A stretch of DNA of 32,494 bases from CAZGXM01 sp964529795 (GTDB lineage Bacteria > Bacillota > JADQBR01), in contig CAZGXM010000026.1 of assembly GCA_964529795.1 (NCBI GenBank), positions 1 through 32,494 on the forward strand. The letters run 5' to 3'. This document shows, one piece after another, positions 11,736 to 20,199 of the stretch. The notes beneath the pieces are model-generated. The model was not told the origin of the DNA. It did no database searches and saw nothing but the letters and a program-made list of their open reading frames with translations. Numbering within the stretch: the first letter of the stretch is position 1; each line of letters opens with the position of its first letter. The position numbers and the translations under genes are program-made.

Positions 11736-14336
11736 ATGTTGAAAATGCTTCGCAACCTGCTGGATGACAATGCCAAAGAAATAAAGAAGCTGAGCAAGAT
11801 AGTGGCGGAGGTCAATGTCCTGGAGGACAGCATGCGTGCTCTCGGCGAGAGGGAACTGCAGGCCAAGACAGGGGAGCTCCGCCGGCGCCTGGAGCAGGGA
11901 GAGACTTTGGATGACCTGCTGCCCGAGGCTTTTGCGGTGGTGCGGGAAACTTCCCGGCGGGTGCTGGGCATGCGCCATTTTGATGTCCAGCTGATGGGCG
12001 GTATCGTGCTGCACCAGGGCCGTATTGCCGAGATGAAAACCGGGGAAGGCAAAACCCTGGTGGCCACTCTGCCCGTCTACCTCAATGCCCTGGCAGGTAA
12101 GGGCGTGCACGTGGTGACGGTGAACGACTACCTGGCAAAACGGGACAGCGAGTGGATGGGACGCATCTATAAATACCTGGGTTTGTCCGTGGGCTTGATT
12201 GTGCACGGGCTGGATCACGAGCAGCGCCGTCAGGCCTACCGTTGTGATGTGGTTTACGGTACCAACAATGAATTTGGCTTTGACTACCTGCGTGATAACA
12301 TGGCCATGTACCGGGACCAGCTGGTGCAGGGCGAACTGAATTACGCCATTATCGACGAGGTGGACAGTATCCTCATAGACGAGGCCAGGACACCCTTGAT
12401 TATTTCCGGCCAGGCGGATAAGCCGACGAAATTGTACTTCACCGTAGCCAGGATAATTCCCCGCTTGAAAAAGGAACAGCATTACACGGTGGATGAAAAG
12501 GCCAATGTGGTTACCCTGACGGAAGCAGGGGTGAGCCGTGTGGAAGAGATGCTGGGCGTGGATAACCTTTACGACGACAAGCATATGGAATTGAGCCACC
12601 ATGTCAACCAGGCCCTGAAGGCCCACGTGTTGATGAAACGTGACCGGGACTACGTGGTCAAAGACGGCCAGGTGGTAATTGTGGACGAATTTACCGGCCG
12701 GCTGATGTTCGGGCGCCGGTTCAGCGAGGGCCTGCACCAGGCCATTGAAGCCAAGGAAGGCGTCAAGATTGAACGGGAATCCCAGACTCTGGCCACCATT
12801 ACCTTCCAGAACTTTTTCCGGATGTACACTAAACTGGCGGGTATGACCGGTACTGCGGAAACCGAGGAGCAGGAATTCCGGAAAATATACGGTTTGGACG
12901 TGGTGGTTATCCCCACCAATGAACCCATGATCCGGCGGGATTTACCCGATGTGGTCTACCGGACCACCCCGGGCAAATTTAATGCCGTGGTGGAAGAAAT
13001 CGAGGAAAGACACAAGCAGGGCCAGCCGGTGCTGGTGGGTACCATTTCCATTGAAATATCCGAACGTTTGAGCCAGCTTTTGAAAAAGCGGGGCATTCCC
13101 CATAATGTGCTTAATGCCAAGTACCATGAGAAGGAAGCGGAGATTGTGGCCCAGGCCGGGCGTTTTGGGGCGGTTACCATTGCCACCAACATGGCCGGAC
13201 GGGGTACTGACATTATCCTGGGCGGCAACCCGGAATTTTTAGCGCAGCAGGAACTGCCGGAAGACGGTGACGAGCAGCAGCTTCAAGCCCTGATTGAAGA
13301 AAAGAAAAAAATCACCCGGGTGGAACGGGAGAAGGTGCTGGAAGCCGGCGGGCTGCATATTATCGGTACGGAACGGCACGAAAGCCGCCGCATTGACAAC
13401 CAGTTGCGCGGCCGTGCGGGCCGGCAGGGGGACCCGGGTTCCAGCCGTTTCTATGTCTCGCTGGAAGATGATTTGATGCGGTTATTTGGTTCCGATAATA
13501 TTGCCGGGATCATGGATAAGCTGGGTATGGATGATTCTACCCCCATCGACCACCCGTTAATTTCCCGGTCGATTGAATCCGCGCAGAAAAAAGTGGAGGC
13601 ACGGAACTTTGATATCAGAAAACACGTGCTGGAATACGATGACGTAATGAACCAGCAGCGGGAGGTTATCTACGAGCAGCGGCGTAAAGTCCTGCTGGGT
13701 GATAACCTCAAAGAAAATGTCATTGACATGATTGAAACCGTGATAGACAATACCATTGCCATGTACGGGGCGGAGAGCAATTACCCGGAAAACTGGGATT
13801 TGAAAAGCATGCTGGACTATGTGGAACATCTCTTCCTGCCCGGTCATGACCTCACTCCCGGACAGCTGAAGGACATGGATAAGGAGGATATCCGCGAGCT
13901 TTTCAAGGAGAAAGCCCTGGCCATGTACGAACAGCGGGAGGCGGAGCTGGGCGCGGAAATCATGCGGGAACTGGAAAGAATGGTTATCCTGAAAGTGGTG
14001 GACAGCAAGTGGATGGACCACCTGGATGCTATGGACCAGCTGCGCCAGGGTATCGGCCTCAGGGCTGTTGGCCAGCAGGACCCGCTGGTCGCTTATAAAA
14101 AAGAAGGTTATGAAATGTTCAATGATATGATTGCCGGTATTCAGGAAGACGTGGCGCGTTATATCTACCGGGTAAATGTGGTGGAACAACCGCAGCAGCG
14201 TCAAAACGTGGTGGAAAACAAGTATGCCGAGGATGTGCAGAGACAGCCGGTGCGACGGGAGAAGAAAATCGGTCGCAACGACCCGTGTCCCTGCGGCAGT
14301 GGCAAGAAGTACAAAAAATGCTGCGGTAGAAATTAA
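11736..14336 (+). CDS. secA: SecA, preprotein translocase ATPase
   Basis: A full-length 866-residue SecA, the motor that pushes unfolded preproteins through SecYEG at the membrane. NBD1 has Walker A MKTGEGKT (about 100-107) and DEVDSILIDEARTPL (about 207-221). The preprotein cross-linking domain and NBD2 follow, with GRGTDIILGGNP and RGRAGRQGDPGSS. The helical scaffold contains DSKWMDHLDAMDQLRQGI. The C-terminal zinc motif RNDPCPCGSGKKYKKCC, which binds SecB or the ribosome, is present. ATG 11736 has AGAGGAG about 8 nt upstream. prfB follows after 12 nt, the common bacterial secA-prfB pairing, so both probably share the promoter at 11627. Confidence 0.98.
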   Translation: MLKMLRNLLDDNAKEIKKLSKIVAEVNVLEDSMRALGERELQAKTGELRRRLEQGETLDDLLPEAFAVVRETSRRVLGMRHFDVQLMGGIVLHQGRIAEMKTGEGKTLVATLPVYLNALAGKGVHVVTVNDYLAKRDSEWMGRIYKYLGLSVGLIVHGLDHEQRRQAYRCDVVYGTNNEFGFDYLRDNMAMYRDQLVQGELNYAIIDEVDSILIDEARTPLIISGQADKPTKLYFTVARIIPRLKKEQHYTVDEKANVVTLTEAGVSRVEEMLGVDNLYDDKHMELSHHVNQALKAHVLMKRDRDYVVKDGQVVIVDEFTGRLMFGRRFSEGLHQAIEAKEGVKIERESQTLATITFQNFFRMYTKLAGMTGTAETEEQEFRKIYGLDVVVIPTNEPMIRRDLPDVVYRTTPGKFNAVVEEIEERHKQGQPVLVGTISIEISERLSQLLKKRGIPHNVLNAKYHEKEAEIVAQAGRFGAVTIATNMAGRGTDIILGGNPEFLAQQELPEDGDEQQLQALIEEKKKITRVEREKVLEAGGLHIIGTERHESRRIDNQLRGRAGRQGDPGSSRFYVSLEDDLMRLFGSDNIAGIMDKLGMDDSTPIDHPLISRSIESAQKKVEARNFDIRKHVLEYDDVMNQQREVIYEQRRKVLLGDNLKENVIDMIETVIDNTIAMYGAESNYPENWDLKSMLDYVEHLFLPGHDLTPGQLKDMDKEDIRELFKEKALAMYEQREAELGAEIMRELERMVILKVVDSKWMDHLDAMDQLRQGIGLRAVGQQDPLVAYKKEGYEMFNDMIAGIQEDVARYIYRVNVVEQPQQRQNVVENKYAEDVQRQPVRREKKIGRNDPCPCGSGKKYKKCCGRN

Positions 14337-14348
14337 AGGAGGGCAGCC

Positions 14349-15438
14349 ATGTTAGCAGAATTGAGGACAGAGCTGGGGAAAATCGAAAAAAGAATAGAGG
14401 AATTGAGGGTTTCTCTTTGACGTAACGGGAAGCCGTGCCAAGCTGGCAGAACTGGAAGCCGTCATGGCCAGGCCTGACTTTTGGGATGATGCGACAAAGG
14501 CCCGGCAGGTCACCCGGGAAGTGGCCGGTATCAGGGAAGAACTGGAGACTTACCGGCAGCTTGCCGATGATACGGAAGAACTGGAGGTAATGCTGGAGTT
14601 GGCGCGGGAGGATGAGGATTTGGAGAAAGAGGCCGCCCGGGTGCTGGAGGAATTGAAGGAACAGCTGGACCAGGTGGAAATGGCCGTGCTGCTGTCCGGG
14701 CCGTATGATAAAAATAATGCCATTGTCTCGCTCCATCCCGGTGCCGGGGGTACGGAATCCCAGGACTGGGCGGAAATGCTTTTCCGCATGTACCAGCGCT
14801 GGGCGGAAAGAAACGGCTACCAGGTGGAGGTCATAGACCTGTTGCCCGGGGATGAGGCGGGCATCAAAAGTGTCACGTTTATTGTCAAGGGAATTAACGC
14901 GTACGGCTATTTAAAGGCGGAGCGGGGTGTGCACCGCCTGGTGAGAATTTCTCCTTTTGATACGTCCGGGCGCCGGCATACCTCTTTTGCTTCTGTGGAT
15001 GTCGTGCCCGAAGTGGAACAGGATAACCAGGTGGAGATTGATGAAAACGACCTGAAGATTGATACCTACCGCTCGGGGGGTGCCGGCGGCCAGCACGTAA
15101 ACAAGACGGATTCCGCCGTGCGGATAACCCACCTGCCTACAGGCATTGTGGTTCAATGTCAAAAAGAGCGCTCCCAGCATGCCAACCGTTTGACTGCCAT
15201 GAAAATCCTGCAGGCCAAACTCTTTGAACGGAAAGTGCGGCAGCAGGAGGAGGAAATGGCCGCCCTGCGCAGCCAGCAGAAGGAAATTGCCTGGGGCAGC
15301 CAGATACGCTCCTACGTTTTCCATCCCTACTCCATGATTAAGGACCATCGTACCAATGTGGAAGTGGGCAATGTGGACGCGGTGATGGACGGGAAGCTGG
15401 AGAAATTTATTTACGCTTTTCTCCGGCAGCAGGCATAA
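14349..15438 (+). CDS. prfB: Peptide chain release factor 2, with programmed +1 frameshift
   Basis: RF2 releases finished proteins at UGA and UAA. Translation starts at ATG 14349 after AAGGAGGG and reads 23 codons to CTT followed by an in-frame TGA (14418-14420). A +1 slip at CTT-TGA-C then continues from GAC 14419 to 15438, giving 362 residues. The slip site and AGGG nine bases before CTT match the classical autoregulatory RF2 frameshift. In the main frame are the stop-codon-reading SPF tripeptide (RISPFDTSGRRHTSF) and the catalytic GGQ in SGGAGGQHVNKTDSAVRITH (near residue 246). An annotation starting at the internal ATG 14464 would lose the N-terminus. Cotranscribed with secA. Confidence 0.97.
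14406..14421 (+). promoter_or_regulatory. RF2 programmed +1 frameshift site
   Basis: An AGGG anti-Shine-Dalgarno-pairing stimulator (14406-14409) lies nine bases before the slippery CTT (14415-14417), followed by the poor-context stop TGA-C (14418-14421). Low RF2 favours slipping and so raises RF2 synthesis. Confidence 0.95.
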
Positions 15439-15532
15439 GTATTTCTGAACGCGGGAATGCTGCAGGTGTACTCCGGGAGAGTTTGGTTGCGGAGAATATG
15501 CGCCAACCGTTACTGGGGGGAATGGGAATTAT

Positions 15533-16228
15533 ATGAAATGGGCATGGCGGACAGCGGTGCTGCTGGCAGTATTTCTGGTCGCCGGGCAGTTATTTTTACC
15601 CGGTGCTGTGGAATGGGGGCTGGAAACAGCCTTGATGAACACTTATCCCCAAGTGGAATCGGGAGATGTCCGGTTAACTGCCTTTCCGGCAGTGAAACTC
15701 CTGGCAGGAAGAATGGACAGTGTCTACCTGCGGGCCAGGGGTATTGCCCTGGGCCCGGTGCGGGCGGAAGCGCTGGATGTCCGGCTGAAGGGGGCCGGTT
15801 TGGACCTGAAAAAGCTCCTTCTGGACAGGGAAATACTCTTGTCTGCGGTTTCCAAAAAGCTGGCGGTAACACTCACTGAACAGGATATTAACCGGTATTT
15901 ACAGAAAAACAAGGCGCCGCTGCTCCGCCGGGCAAAGCTCAGTATCGGGGCCACGGATACGGCGGTTTCCGGGAAGGTAACCCTGGTGGGACAGGAACTG
16001 CAAGTAAAGGTAACCGGCGGTTTGACCCTGGAAAATGGCAGCTTGGTGTTCAGGCCGGAAAGAGTGGCTTTTAACGGGCGTGTGTATGCCAAAACCCTGC
16101 AGAGACGTGTGTTAGGCAGGGTGACCTTCACCATTCCGCTGGCCCGGCTGCCTGTGAAAGCCACTTTTACAGAACTGAGACAGATTCCCGGAAAAATCAC
16201 CTTGATTTCCAGGGATGGTACTTTTTGA
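15533..16228 (+). CDS. DUF2993 (LmeA-like) lipid-binding envelope protein
   Basis: A 231-residue protein with an N-terminal signal or anchor helix (about residues 5-22) followed by an extracytoplasmic beta-rich domain. The DUF2993 pattern is visible: VRLTAFPAVKLLAGRMDSVYLRARGI, EALDVRLKGAGLDL, and a late LTEQDINRYLQ block. Characterised relatives (mycobacterial LmeA) bind phosphoinositides in cell-envelope biogenesis; for Firmicutes members the substrate is unknown. ATG 15533 follows a G-rich stretch (GGGGGG and TGGGAA). It is about 95 nt after prfB with no terminator between, so some read-through is likely. The family call is good; the exact job is not known. Confidence 0.8.
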   Translation: MKWAWRTAVLLAVFLVAGQLFLPGAVEWGLETALMNTYPQVESGDVRLTAFPAVKLLAGRMDSVYLRARGIALGPVRAEALDVRLKGAGLDLKKLLLDREILLSAVSKKLAVTLTEQDINRYLQKNKAPLLRRAKLSIGATDTAVSGKVTLVGQELQVKVTGGLTLENGSLVFRPERVAFNGRVYAKTLQRRVLGRVTFTIPLARLPVKATFTELRQIPGKITLISRDGTF

Positions 16229-16313
16229 CCGGGTGCCACCCTTGTATAGTAGTATAGTAAGCCGTGTTTGGAGGGATAAATAGACATACATCCTGTGTAT
16301 GGAGGTGCTCCGC

Positions 16314-16553
16314 ATGGCTTACAAGATCACATCCGACTGCATAGCTTGCGGCGGCTGCAGTGTGGTATGTCCCAATGATGCCGTTGATGACGGTTACAGC
16401 AGCAGTACCGCAGCCTACAGCGGCGAGAGGGAGAACGGTGAGGAGACGGCGGACGGGCTCGAGGAAATACGGCATTACCGTTTCAATGATAATTGTGACG
16501 GGTGTGGCCGGTGTGTGGATGTCTGTCCCACAGGGGCCATCATTCCGAAATGA
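16314..16553 (+). CDS. 2[4Fe-4S] ferredoxin
   Basis: A 79-residue bacterial-type ferredoxin for low-potential electron transfer in anaerobic metabolism. The first cluster motif is C9-x2-C12-x2-C15-x3-C19-P and the second C61-x2-C64-x2-C67-x3-C71-P. Between them is an acidic insert of about 35 residues (SSSTAAYSGERENGEETADG), longer than in the minimal 55-residue type and similar to the Allochromatium-like class, which has a loop in the second half. ATG 16314 has GGAGGTG (16301-16307) 6 nt upstream; the in-frame ATG at 16299 overlaps that site and is unlikely. Redox partners are not encoded nearby. Confidence 0.93.
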   Translation: MAYKITSDCIACGGCSVVCPNDAVDDGYSSSTAAYSGERENGEETADGLEEIRHYRFNDNCDGCGRCVDVCPTGAIIPK

Positions 16554-16638
16554 CAGTACGCGGAAATTAGATGAAATTGGCAGGAATTTGTCGGGAAATT
16601 GGAGAAAAAAAGAATGTTTGAAACCGGTGATATTTCCC

Positions 16639-17490
16639 ATGAAATGGAAAGGTGTGCTCAATTACTCTGGCATCATGGTGGGCAGCCTGGTTACTGCCCT
16701 GGGGTTGGTCCTGTTTTTAGTGCCCAACAAAATTGCAGCCGGTGGTGTCAGCGGTCTGGCTACCGTTATTTTTTATCTGGTAGGCCCGCCGGTGGGCTTT
16801 ACCATGCTGGTGATCAATATTCCCCTTTTTTTAATCAGCCTGCGCCAGTTGGGTGTCAGGTTCGGTATTAAAACCTTGTTTGGTACTGTCATGCTTTCCG
16901 TATTTACCGACGGTCTCACTCCCCTGGTGACCCCGCTGACCACGGACCCGCTGCTGGCAGCCATTTACGGCGGTATCATGACGGGGTTGGGCTTGGGGGT
17001 GGTGTTTCGTTTTGGCGGCACCACCGGCGGTACAGACCTGGCGGCACAGCTTATACATAAATACATAAAGGTGAGCGTGGGTAAGGGATTACTACTGATC
17101 GATACATTGGTGATTATTCTGGCGGGAATTGTTTTTGACGTGGAACTGGCGCTTTATGCCTTGATAGCCCTTTTCGCCGCCGTGAAGGTGATTGACCTGG
17201 TACAGGAAGGCCTGGGGTATGTGAAGGCGGCCTTGATTATTTCCGACAAGCCGGAGCAGTTGGGGCAGGCGATTTTAACCCGGTTGAACCGGGGCGCCAC
17301 CGCCCTGCACGGGCGGGGTATTTATACCGGTAAGGACAGGGATGTTATTTTGGTGGTGCTGAGCCGGTCCGAGGTGACAAAGATTAAGGCCCTCGTGCAC
17401 TCCATTGACCCCGGGGCCTTTGTCATCGTCACCAACGTCAACGAAGCCCTGGGCGAGGGCTTTAAGGACATATCTCACGATATAATTTGA
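16639..17490 (+). CDS. YitT family membrane protein (DUF161 / DUF2179)
   Basis: A 283-residue protein with about five membrane helices in residues 8-180 and a C-terminal DUF2179 domain (about 205-280). The signature LFLVPNKIAAGGVSGLATVIFYL (about 24-46) and FRFGGTTGGTDLAAQLIHKY (near 120) are typical of YitT. The tail has GRGIYTGKDRDVILVVLSRSEVTKIK and DPGAFVIVTNVNEALGEGF. The transported substrate is not established for this family. ATG 16639 follows GGTGA (16625-16629) by 9 nt; TTG 16618 is an in-frame alternative. An open frame extends further upstream over the ferredoxin gene but is a shadow. It may be co-transcribed with the ferredoxin. Confidence 0.88.
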   Translation: MKWKGVLNYSGIMVGSLVTALGLVLFLVPNKIAAGGVSGLATVIFYLVGPPVGFTMLVINIPLFLISLRQLGVRFGIKTLFGTVMLSVFTDGLTPLVTPLTTDPLLAAIYGGIMTGLGLGVVFRFGGTTGGTDLAAQLIHKYIKVSVGKGLLLIDTLVIILAGIVFDVELALYALIALFAAVKVIDLVQEGLGYVKAALIISDKPEQLGQAILTRLNRGATALHGRGIYTGKDRDVILVVLSRSEVTKIKALVHSIDPGAFVIVTNVNEALGEGFKDISHDII

Positions 17491-17565
17491 TATTTCAGGA
17501 ATTTCGAGGAGACGGGTATACCGGTTGTATGCTGGCATGTAGACCCCAAAGCTACGACCCCAACT

Positions 17566-17600
17566 CGAATTTCGAACCTCGAACCTCGAACATCGAATAG
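17566..17600. repeat. Five tandem copies of a 7-bp CGAA repeat
   Basis: Units CGAATTT, CGAACCT, CGAACCT, CGAACAT, CGAATAG run head-to-tail from 17566 to 17600, ending right before the transketolase ribosome site GGGGAGG. Each unit is preceded by T, giving a self-complementary TCGA at 7-bp intervals. Confidence 0.8.
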
Positions 17601-17614
17601 GGGAGGTTTTTTTT

Positions 17615-18427
17615 ATGAGTGATAACCAGAAACTGCAGGATATTGCCCGGAATATCCGGCGGCATATTGTCAAGATGATTGCCGAAGCGGGTTCGGGACA
17701 TCCCGGCGGGTCACTATCCGCTGTTGAAATTGTTACCGCGCTGTATTTCCGGGAAATGCGTCTGGACCCCGGGCGGCCCGGCTGGCCGGACCGGGACTGC
17801 TTTGTCCTGTCCAAAGGGCATGCGGCGCCGGTACTGTATGCGGCCCTGGCGGAACGGGGCTATTTTGCCGTGGACGAACTGTTTACCTTGCGCAAACTGG
17901 GCAGCCGGCTGCAGGGACACCCGGATTCCAAACGCCTGCCCGGCGTGGAGATGTCTACCGGTTCCCTGGGCCAGGGACTGTCTGCGGCCAACGGCATGGC
18001 CCTGGCGGCCCGGCTGGACGGAAGACAAACCCGGGTATACGTACTGCTTGGTGACGGTGAAATTCAGGAAGGTCAGGTCTGGGAAGCAGCCATGGCGGCG
18101 GCCCATTACCGTTTGGACAACCTGGCGGCCTTTTTGGACCATAACGGCCTGCAGATTGACGGGCCTAACAGGGATGTGATGACTGTTGAGCCCGTGGCCG
18201 CCAAGTGGCGGGCATTCGGCTGGCATGTGCTTGAAATTGACGGCCATGATTTTGACCGGATCATCCAGGCGCTGCAGGAAGCCAGGGAAACAAAGGGTAA
18301 ACCCACCATGATTATTGCGAGGACCGTCAAGGGCAAAGGCGTGTCCTTTATGGAGAACGAGGTGGGCTGGCACGGTGTGGCGCCCAAACCTGATGAACTG
18401 GAAAAAGCTCTGGCGGAGTTGAAGTGA
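17615..18427 (+). CDS. Transketolase, N-terminal (thiamine diphosphate) subunit
   Basis: A 270-residue half-transketolase. It moves two-carbon units in the non-oxidative pentose phosphate pathway together with the following gene. The early SGHPGGSLSAVEIVTALYF and LSKGHAAPVLYAALAERGY carry conserved active-site histidines. GDGEIQEGQVWEA (about 146-158) with the downstream N-G-L-Q is the thiamine diphosphate/metal motif. ATG 17615 follows GGGGAGG and an 8-T stretch at a usual distance. The stop is 10 nt before the second subunit, so they form a two-gene operon. The split arrangement is common in anaerobic bacteria and archaea and is not a break in a single gene. Confidence 0.95.
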   Translation: MSDNQKLQDIARNIRRHIVKMIAEAGSGHPGGSLSAVEIVTALYFREMRLDPGRPGWPDRDCFVLSKGHAAPVLYAALAERGYFAVDELFTLRKLGSRLQGHPDSKRLPGVEMSTGSLGQGLSAANGMALAARLDGRQTRVYVLLGDGEIQEGQVWEAAMAAAHYRLDNLAAFLDHNGLQIDGPNRDVMTVEPVAAKWRAFGWHVLEIDGHDFDRIIQALQEARETKGKPTMIIARTVKGKGVSFMENEVGWHGVAPKPDELEKALAELK

Positions 18428-18437
18428 GGAGGCAGGA

Positions 18438-19382
18438 ATGATGAGTGAAAAAATTGCAACCCGGGAAGCGTACGGAAAGGCGCTGGTAGAACTGGGTAAG
18501 GTTAATGAAGATGTGGTGGTGCTGGATGCGGATTTATCCAAATCCACGAAAACGGCGCTTTTTGCCAAGGAATTTCCGCGGCGTTTTTTTGATATGGGTA
18601 TTGCGGAGCAAAACATGATTGGCACTGCCGCCGGTCTTTCCCTGGGCGGCAAAATACCCTTTGCCAGCTCCTTTGCCGTTTTTGCAACCGGGCGGGCCTT
18701 TGAACAGGTGCGCAACTCGGTCTGTTACCCGAAACTCAACGTAAAAATTGCCGCCACCCACGCCGGTATTACTGTTGGTGAGGACGGCGGTTCCCACCAG
18801 AGCGTGGAGGATATGGCAGTGATGCGAGCACTGCCGAACATGACGGTGGTGGTACCGGCGGATGCCGGGGAAACAAAGCAGGCGGTCTTTGCCGCTGCGG
18901 AAACCGGCGGGCCTTTTTATATCCGCCTGGGACGTTCCGGCGTACCGGTGATTTATGATGAGAATTACCGCTTTCAGCTGGGTAAAGCGCATATTTTACG
19001 GGAAGGTAAGGATGCAGCGGTAATAGCCTGCGGTTTGATGGTCTCCCAGGCCCTGGCCGCAGCAGACCTCCTGGCCGGCAGCGGTATTGATATTACCGTG
19101 GTAAATTCGGCGACGGTCAAGCCGTTGGATGCGGAAACCATCCTGAATGTTGCCGGGAAAACCGGCGCGGTTGTTACCGCTGAAGAACACAGTATTATCG
19201 GTGGCCTGGGCAGCGTCGTGGCCGAACTGCTGGTGGAAAATTATCCCGTACCCGTGGAACGGGTGGGGATTAGCGACAAGTTTGGCGAGTCCGGCGCCCC
19301 CGCTGAACTGCTGGAGCACTTTGGGCTGACTGCAGAAGCTATTGCGGCGGCAGTAAAAAGGGTCTTGGAAAGAAAGTCATAA
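18438..19382 (+). CDS. Transketolase, C-terminal (pyrimidine-binding) subunit
   Basis: A 314-residue partner of the gene just upstream. It has the pyrimidine-binding domain with DMGIAEQNMIGTAAGLSLGGKIPFASSFAVF, where the glutamate that activates thiamine diphosphate sits in IAEQN, and THAGITVGEDGGSHQSVEDMAVMR. The C-terminal transketolase domain follows from about 190 (AAVIACGLMVSQALAAADLL, VTAEEHSIIGGLGSVVAELL). The start has two ATG codons (18438, 18441) after AGGAGG; either is possible. It is closed by a terminator at 19434. Sequence is also similar to DXS and pyruvate dehydrogenase beta chains, but pairing with the N-terminal half settles the call. Confidence 0.95.
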   Translation: MMSEKIATREAYGKALVELGKVNEDVVVLDADLSKSTKTALFAKEFPRRFFDMGIAEQNMIGTAAGLSLGGKIPFASSFAVFATGRAFEQVRNSVCYPKLNVKIAATHAGITVGEDGGSHQSVEDMAVMRALPNMTVVVPADAGETKQAVFAAAETGGPFYIRLGRSGVPVIYDENYRFQLGKAHILREGKDAAVIACGLMVSQALAAADLLAGSGIDITVVNSATVKPLDAETILNVAGKTGAVVTAEEHSIIGGLGSVVAELLVENYPVPVERVGISDKFGESGAPAELLEHFGLTAEAIAAAVKRVLERKS

Positions 19383-19433
19383 TTAACCAACCGATAGGTA
19401 ACATTTTTAGCAAGGAAATTGCATGTTGTTGTC

Positions 19434-19466
19434 GAAACAACTCTAAGGGGTTGTTTCTTTTTTTGT
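19434..19466 (+). terminator. Terminator between transketolase and ftsE
   Basis: GAAACAAC (19434-19441) pairs perfectly with GTTGTTTC (19450-19457), followed by a run of T. Its left arm overlaps a sigma-H-like GAAAC element. Confidence 0.85.
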
Positions 19467-19518
19467 GTTTGCGGGCAGCCGTAAATTAACAGTCCCGGTA
19501 TAGTTAGGAGTGTCGTCA

Positions 19519-20199
19519 TTGATTCAGATGTATAACGTTACTAAAGAATACCGCAACGGCGTGAAAGCGCTGGTGGGTGTAAATTTGCATATTGCCAAGG
19601 GGGAATTTGTCTTTTTGGTAGGACCCAGCGGGGCAGGTAAATCTTCCCTGATTCGCCTTATTTTTCGGGAGGAACTGCCCACCCGGGGGCAGGTGATTAT
19701 CGGGGGAAAAAGTATTGCCCGCCTGCGTTCTTCCCGGGTGGCGACGCTGCGGCGTAATATTGGCGTGGTCTTTCAGGACTTTCGCCTGCTGGCGGACCGC
19801 ACCGCCTTTGAGAATGTGGCCTTTGCCCTGCGGGTACTGCAATACCCCACCAGGGAAATTCGCAGCCGGGTCCCCGCGGTGCTGGCCATGGTCGGGCTGG
19901 CAGGCAAGGAAAAATGCTATCCCAACCAGCTGTCCGGCGGGGAACAGCAGCGCCTGGCCATTGCCCGGGCAGTGGTGAACAACCCGAAGATTCTCGTTGC
20001 CGATGAACCCACCGGCAACCTTGACCCGGATACTTCCTGGGAAATCATGTCCCTTTTGGATGAAATAAACCGGCGGGGGACCACGTTGATAATGGCTACT
20101 CACGACCAGCGCATAGTTGACGGTATGAAACGCCGCACCATTGTCCTGAAAAAAGGACGTGTGGTCAATGACCGGCAGGAGGGGGGATATAGCATATGA
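19519..20199 (+). CDS. ftsE: FtsE, cell-division ABC ATPase
   Basis: A 226-residue ABC ATPase that with FtsX gates peptidoglycan hydrolases during division or sporulation. Walker A is GPSGAGKS (35-42), the Q-loop is in GVVFQDFRLL, the signature LSGGEQQR lies near 138, and Walker B with its glutamate is ILVADEPTGNLDP, followed by the ATHD switch histidine. TTG 19519 is preferred because AGGAG (19506-19510) is 8 nt upstream and the start MIQMYNVTKEYRNGVKAL aligns with relatives; the in-frame GTG 19510 overlaps the ribosome site. It overlaps ftsX by the 4-nt ATGA. Confidence 0.95.
   Translation: MIQMYNVTKEYRNGVKALVGVNLHIAKGEFVFLVGPSGAGKSSLIRLIFREELPTRGQVIIGGKSIARLRSSRVATLRRNIGVVFQDFRLLADRTAFENVAFALRVLQYPTREIRSRVPAVLAMVGLAGKEKCYPNQLSGGEQQRLAIARAVVNNPKILVADEPTGNLDPDTSWEIMSLLDEINRRGTTLIMATHDQRIVDGMKRRTIVLKKGRVVNDRQEGGYSI

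Noticed and set aside
16582..16607. AGGA-18-GAAA element before the YitT gene
   Set aside because: Last base deviates from GAAT and no conserved flanks are shared with the better sites, so it is not listed as a promoter feature.
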